From: AP-15 sp963818695
GTDB lineage: Bacteria; Pseudomonadota; Alphaproteobacteria; ATCC43930; CGMCC-115725
NCBI GenBank assembly: GCA_963818695.1
Contig: CAWFTG010000005.1
Location: 62,001-126,000 of the forward strand
DNA: 64,000 bases
Direction of reading: 5' to 3'
The notes under the pieces were generated by a model. The model ran no database searches. It was not told the DNA's origin and was given only the letters and a program-made list of their open reading frames with translations. The position numbers were made by a program, and so were the translations under genes. This document shows positions 62,168 to 64,000 of the stretch, in pieces; within the stretch, counting starts at the first letter, position 1, and each line of letters starts with the position of its first letter.

Positions 62168-62551
62168 ATGGTAGGGGCCCGCTCGGTCGCGCTGCCCAGC
62201 GCCGTCATCGGGACTGCCGCCGCGTGGAATATCTTCGAGTTTCCCTTCGATCTGATCATCATGGCGCGGACCAATCCGCCGATCCCGACCCATCCGATAC
62301 TGTATCGGCAGCTTTTCTTCCTGCCGTTATTCCTGGTCCAGTTCTCAACAGTATCGCTGACGTTGCTGCCTTCGATGCGGGTGACCGCGTACGCCTCTTA
62401 CGCGGTGGCGGGGATGTTTGTGATATTCGCCGTCTGGGCTGCGTTCGGGTTCGCCTTTCCCGCGGAACCGCTGCCGCTCGCGCTGAACGTCATTTCGAAG
62501 ATCCTATGCTTCGTAGCGGCGATCATGCTGTTTGTTTGGGGATTACGGTGA
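62168..62551 (+). CDS. Membrane protein fragment truncated by a MITE
   Basis: From the ATG at 62168 the frame encodes 127 residues with about four hydrophobic helices (IIMARTNPPIPTHPILYRQL, FFLPLFLVQFSTVSLTLLP, AVAGMFVIFAVWAAFGF, VISKILCFVAAIMLFVWG). The last residues and the TGA stop lie inside the MITE end, so the original C-terminus is lost or altered. No family is recognised. A converging EamA fragment lies on the other side of the same element. Confidence 0.45.
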   Translation: MVGARSVALPSAVIGTAAAWNIFEFPFDLIIMARTNPPIPTHPILYRQLFFLPLFLVQFSTVSLTLLPSMRVTAYASYAVAGMFVIFAVWAAFGFAFPAEPLPLALNVISKILCFVAAIMLFVWGLR

Positions 62552-62619
62552 CAATTTACGCGATCTCGCCTTGCATCCTCGCGACCTTCTACCGTCAAGT
62601 AAACTGTCACCGTAATCCC
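62537..62619. mobile_element. MITE-like element, 83 bp
   Basis: The ends GGGATTACGGTGACAATTTA and TAAACTGTCACCGTAATCCC are inverted repeats of about 20 bases with one mismatch. The core has CTCGC and CCTTCTACCGTC. It separates two gene fragments that are each cut at this point. The ends resemble those of elements mobilised in trans by Y1-type or other transposases, but the source element is not in the window. Confidence 0.7.
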
Positions 62620-63063
62620 CGCGGCGTGCCAGCCGACGATAATCAGCGAGCCAGCAAATATCACCGAGAGTCCCAACTTTCGCGCGGTCGAAAGCTTCTC
62701 TCCCAGAACGAGCGCGGCGATCAGAGCAACGAACAGCGGCATGCAACCCGGATTGAGCGCGCGGCCATCGTAGGCGGGCGCGAAGCGCAGCCCGACCGCC
62801 GCCACCAGTGCATAAGGCGAGCCTGTCCCGGCGATGATCAGGGCCAGTCCAAGCCATCCAAGCCGATCGCGGGCAAGGCCTCGCTGCACGAGAACCGGCG
62901 ACAGCAGGAGACCCGCCACACCGAAGCGCAGCGCAACGATATTCCACGCGTCCAGGCTTGTCGTAACTGCCAGCCGCGTGATAACGCTCCAGCTCGCCCA
63001 GATCGATCCTGCAGCGAAGCCGATTACGGCGCCTTTCAGAAAGTTCGCGCTGGCTGGCTGCAT
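62620..63063 (-). pseudogene. EamA/DMT transporter, N-terminal half only
   Basis: From the ATG at 63063 the frame reads MQPASANFLKGAVIGFAAGS, then IWASWSVITRLAVTTSLDAW and ALRFGVAGLLLSPVLVQRG. Further helices end at LGLSVIFAGSLIIVGWHAA, where the MITE begins. Full-length EamA transporters have ten helices and about 290 residues; only about five helices and 148 residues are left before the foreign sequence. The gene is therefore inactivated. Confidence 0.7.
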
Positions 63064-63221
63064 CGCCAACTCCAACACGAGACCGAGGAGACGAGGCGGC
63101 TGGCGGGAGCGGGCCGGATCAGCCCGCTTCGACTTCATGCCTAGCTCAAAGTGAAGTCGGTCTTTGGGTTATCGTCGCCCCTGCGAAAGCGACGCGAAAG
63201 CGGGGGTTCAGATATTGCAGC

Positions 63222-63957
63222 ATGGCAAAGATCCCGACGCCTGAAGAGGAAGATGCCAAGCGGCCCAACCGTGAGCGCGAGAACCTGGTCAGCGAGCGCA
63301 CCCGCATCGTCAATCGGATGAAGAGCACTCTGGCCCGTCTCGGCCTTCGGGGTTTCAAACCGACCTTGCGCAAAGCGGCCGAACGTCTCGACAGGCTGCG
63401 CACCGCGGAAGGTGTGCCGCTGCTGCCCAACACGCTGGCCGAGCTGCGCCGGGATATGGCGCGTCTGCGCTTTGTCATGGACCAGATCCGGGAGATCGAG
63501 GCGGCGCGCCTGATCAGGCTCGAGCAGCACCCGGAACTGGCCAGCCACGCGATGGTCCGGCGGCTGGCGCGGGTCATCGGCGTCGGCATCGAGACAGCCG
63601 ACATGCTCGTTCACGAGATCCTGTCGCGCAACTTGCGTGACCGGAAGGCTGTGGCTCGCTACGCTGGCCTGACCGGTTCGCCGGATGAGAGCGGCGCGCG
63701 ACGGCGAGAGAAGGGGCTGGCCAGGGCTGGCAACGCCCGGGTGCGCCGCGGCATGATCCAGTTGGCGTGGCGCTTCCTGATGTTCCAGAAGAACAGCGCA
63801 CTGGCGCAACCGGTACCGCATGCAAACAACCGATCACCGCGGTACCACCCGCAAGACCATGATCGTCGCCCTGGCGCGCAAGCTGCTCGTCGCGCTTTGG
63901 CAGCTGGTGACGACCGGAGAGGTGCCAGAGGGCGTTGTGCTGCGACCGGCTGTGTAA
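63222..63957 (+). pseudogene. IS110 family transposase, 5'-truncated and frameshifted
   Basis: The frame from 63222 reads MAKIPTPEEEDAKRPNRERE, LVSERTRIVNRMKSTLARLG, IGVGIETADMLVHEILSRNL with the Transposase_20 helix-hairpin-helix, AVARYAGLTGSPDESG, and RRGMIQLAWRFL. The N-terminal DEDD RuvC-like catalytic domain (about 150 residues) is missing. Near 63810 the frame shifts to TTRKTMIVALARKLLVALWQ and ends at the TAA at 63957. It follows a palindromic repeat directly, so the 5' part was probably lost by rearrangement. The right end of the IS should lie beyond 63957. Confidence 0.85.
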
Positions 63958-64000
63958 CCTGCCACTGCGGAGCAGACGACCAAGCGCGATTGGGCGCCCC

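Noticed and set aside
63141..63821. Minus-strand open frame of 226 codons at the end of the window
   Set aside because: It is the reverse complement of the IS110 transposase; the plus strand matches Transposase_20 clearly.

Overview
The window is a high-GC stretch of an alphaproteobacterial chromosome, probably Rhodospirillales-like. The best evidence is gene order: dusB-ntrB-ntrC-ntrY-ntrX followed by hfq-hflX-mazG, a fused ispDF next to pgpA and pncC (cinA C-domain), tmk-holB, and metG-tatD-MBL. No rRNA, tRNA or CRISPR array was seen.

Layout. 0-5.4 kb: end of a DUF3500 gene, then a copper block (DUF2946, an exported protein, copC, and a copD fused to cytochrome c and a thioredoxin-like tail), then the tail of an Opp/Dpp permease. 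5.9-8.9 kb: secreted TPR protein, DUF433/DUF5615 toxin-antitoxin pair, cyclase remnant, GFA protein. 8.98-13.3 kb (minus): a compact operon of a LigB-type extradiol dioxygenase, two ferritin-like (probably diiron) proteins each followed by its own ferredoxin, and an ACMSD-like amidohydrolase. This is the most novel-looking system here. 13.5-20.8 kb: cell-wall and housekeeping genes. 20.9-27.3 kb: two TPR-sulfotransferases flanking a PEP-CTERM protein and a SET-like protein. 27.4-40.8 kb: mazG, Nudix, hflX, hfq, HAD phosphatase, the ntr two-component genes, dusB, ispDF, pgpA, pncC. 40.9-51.7 kb (minus): a nitrogen-scavenging island with urease (ureA-G, with ureD displaced), CrcB and DUF190, FmdB, AmiS/UreI channel, formamidase and gamma-glutamyltransferase. 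51.8-55.5 kb: MBL protein, small secreted protein, then repeats and gene debris. 55.7-59.8 kb: ABC solute-binding protein, VOC protein, and a minus-strand operon of BKACE plus both subunits of a 3-oxoacid CoA-transferase. 60-64 kb: a histidine phosphatase followed by a mobile-element graveyard (MITE-like elements, RidA, EamA and membrane-protein fragments, partial IS110 transposase).

Functional logic. GGT, formamidase, the amide/urea channel and urease all release ammonia. A possible sigma-54 promoter lies upstream of formamidase, and the NtrB/C and NtrY/X systems that would use it are encoded 5-10 kb away. The BKACE and CoA-transferase genes fit together, because BKACE releases acetoacetate and the transferase activates it.

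Caution. About twenty single-base frameshifts are spread through the window, including in conserved genes (ntrY, mazG, ureC, formamidase, BKACE). Many are repaired by adding or removing one base, several in homopolymers, so residual indel errors in the assembly are a strong possibility. Genes with such breaks are given full-span coordinates and flagged. Remnants that also lack large parts are called pseudogenes.
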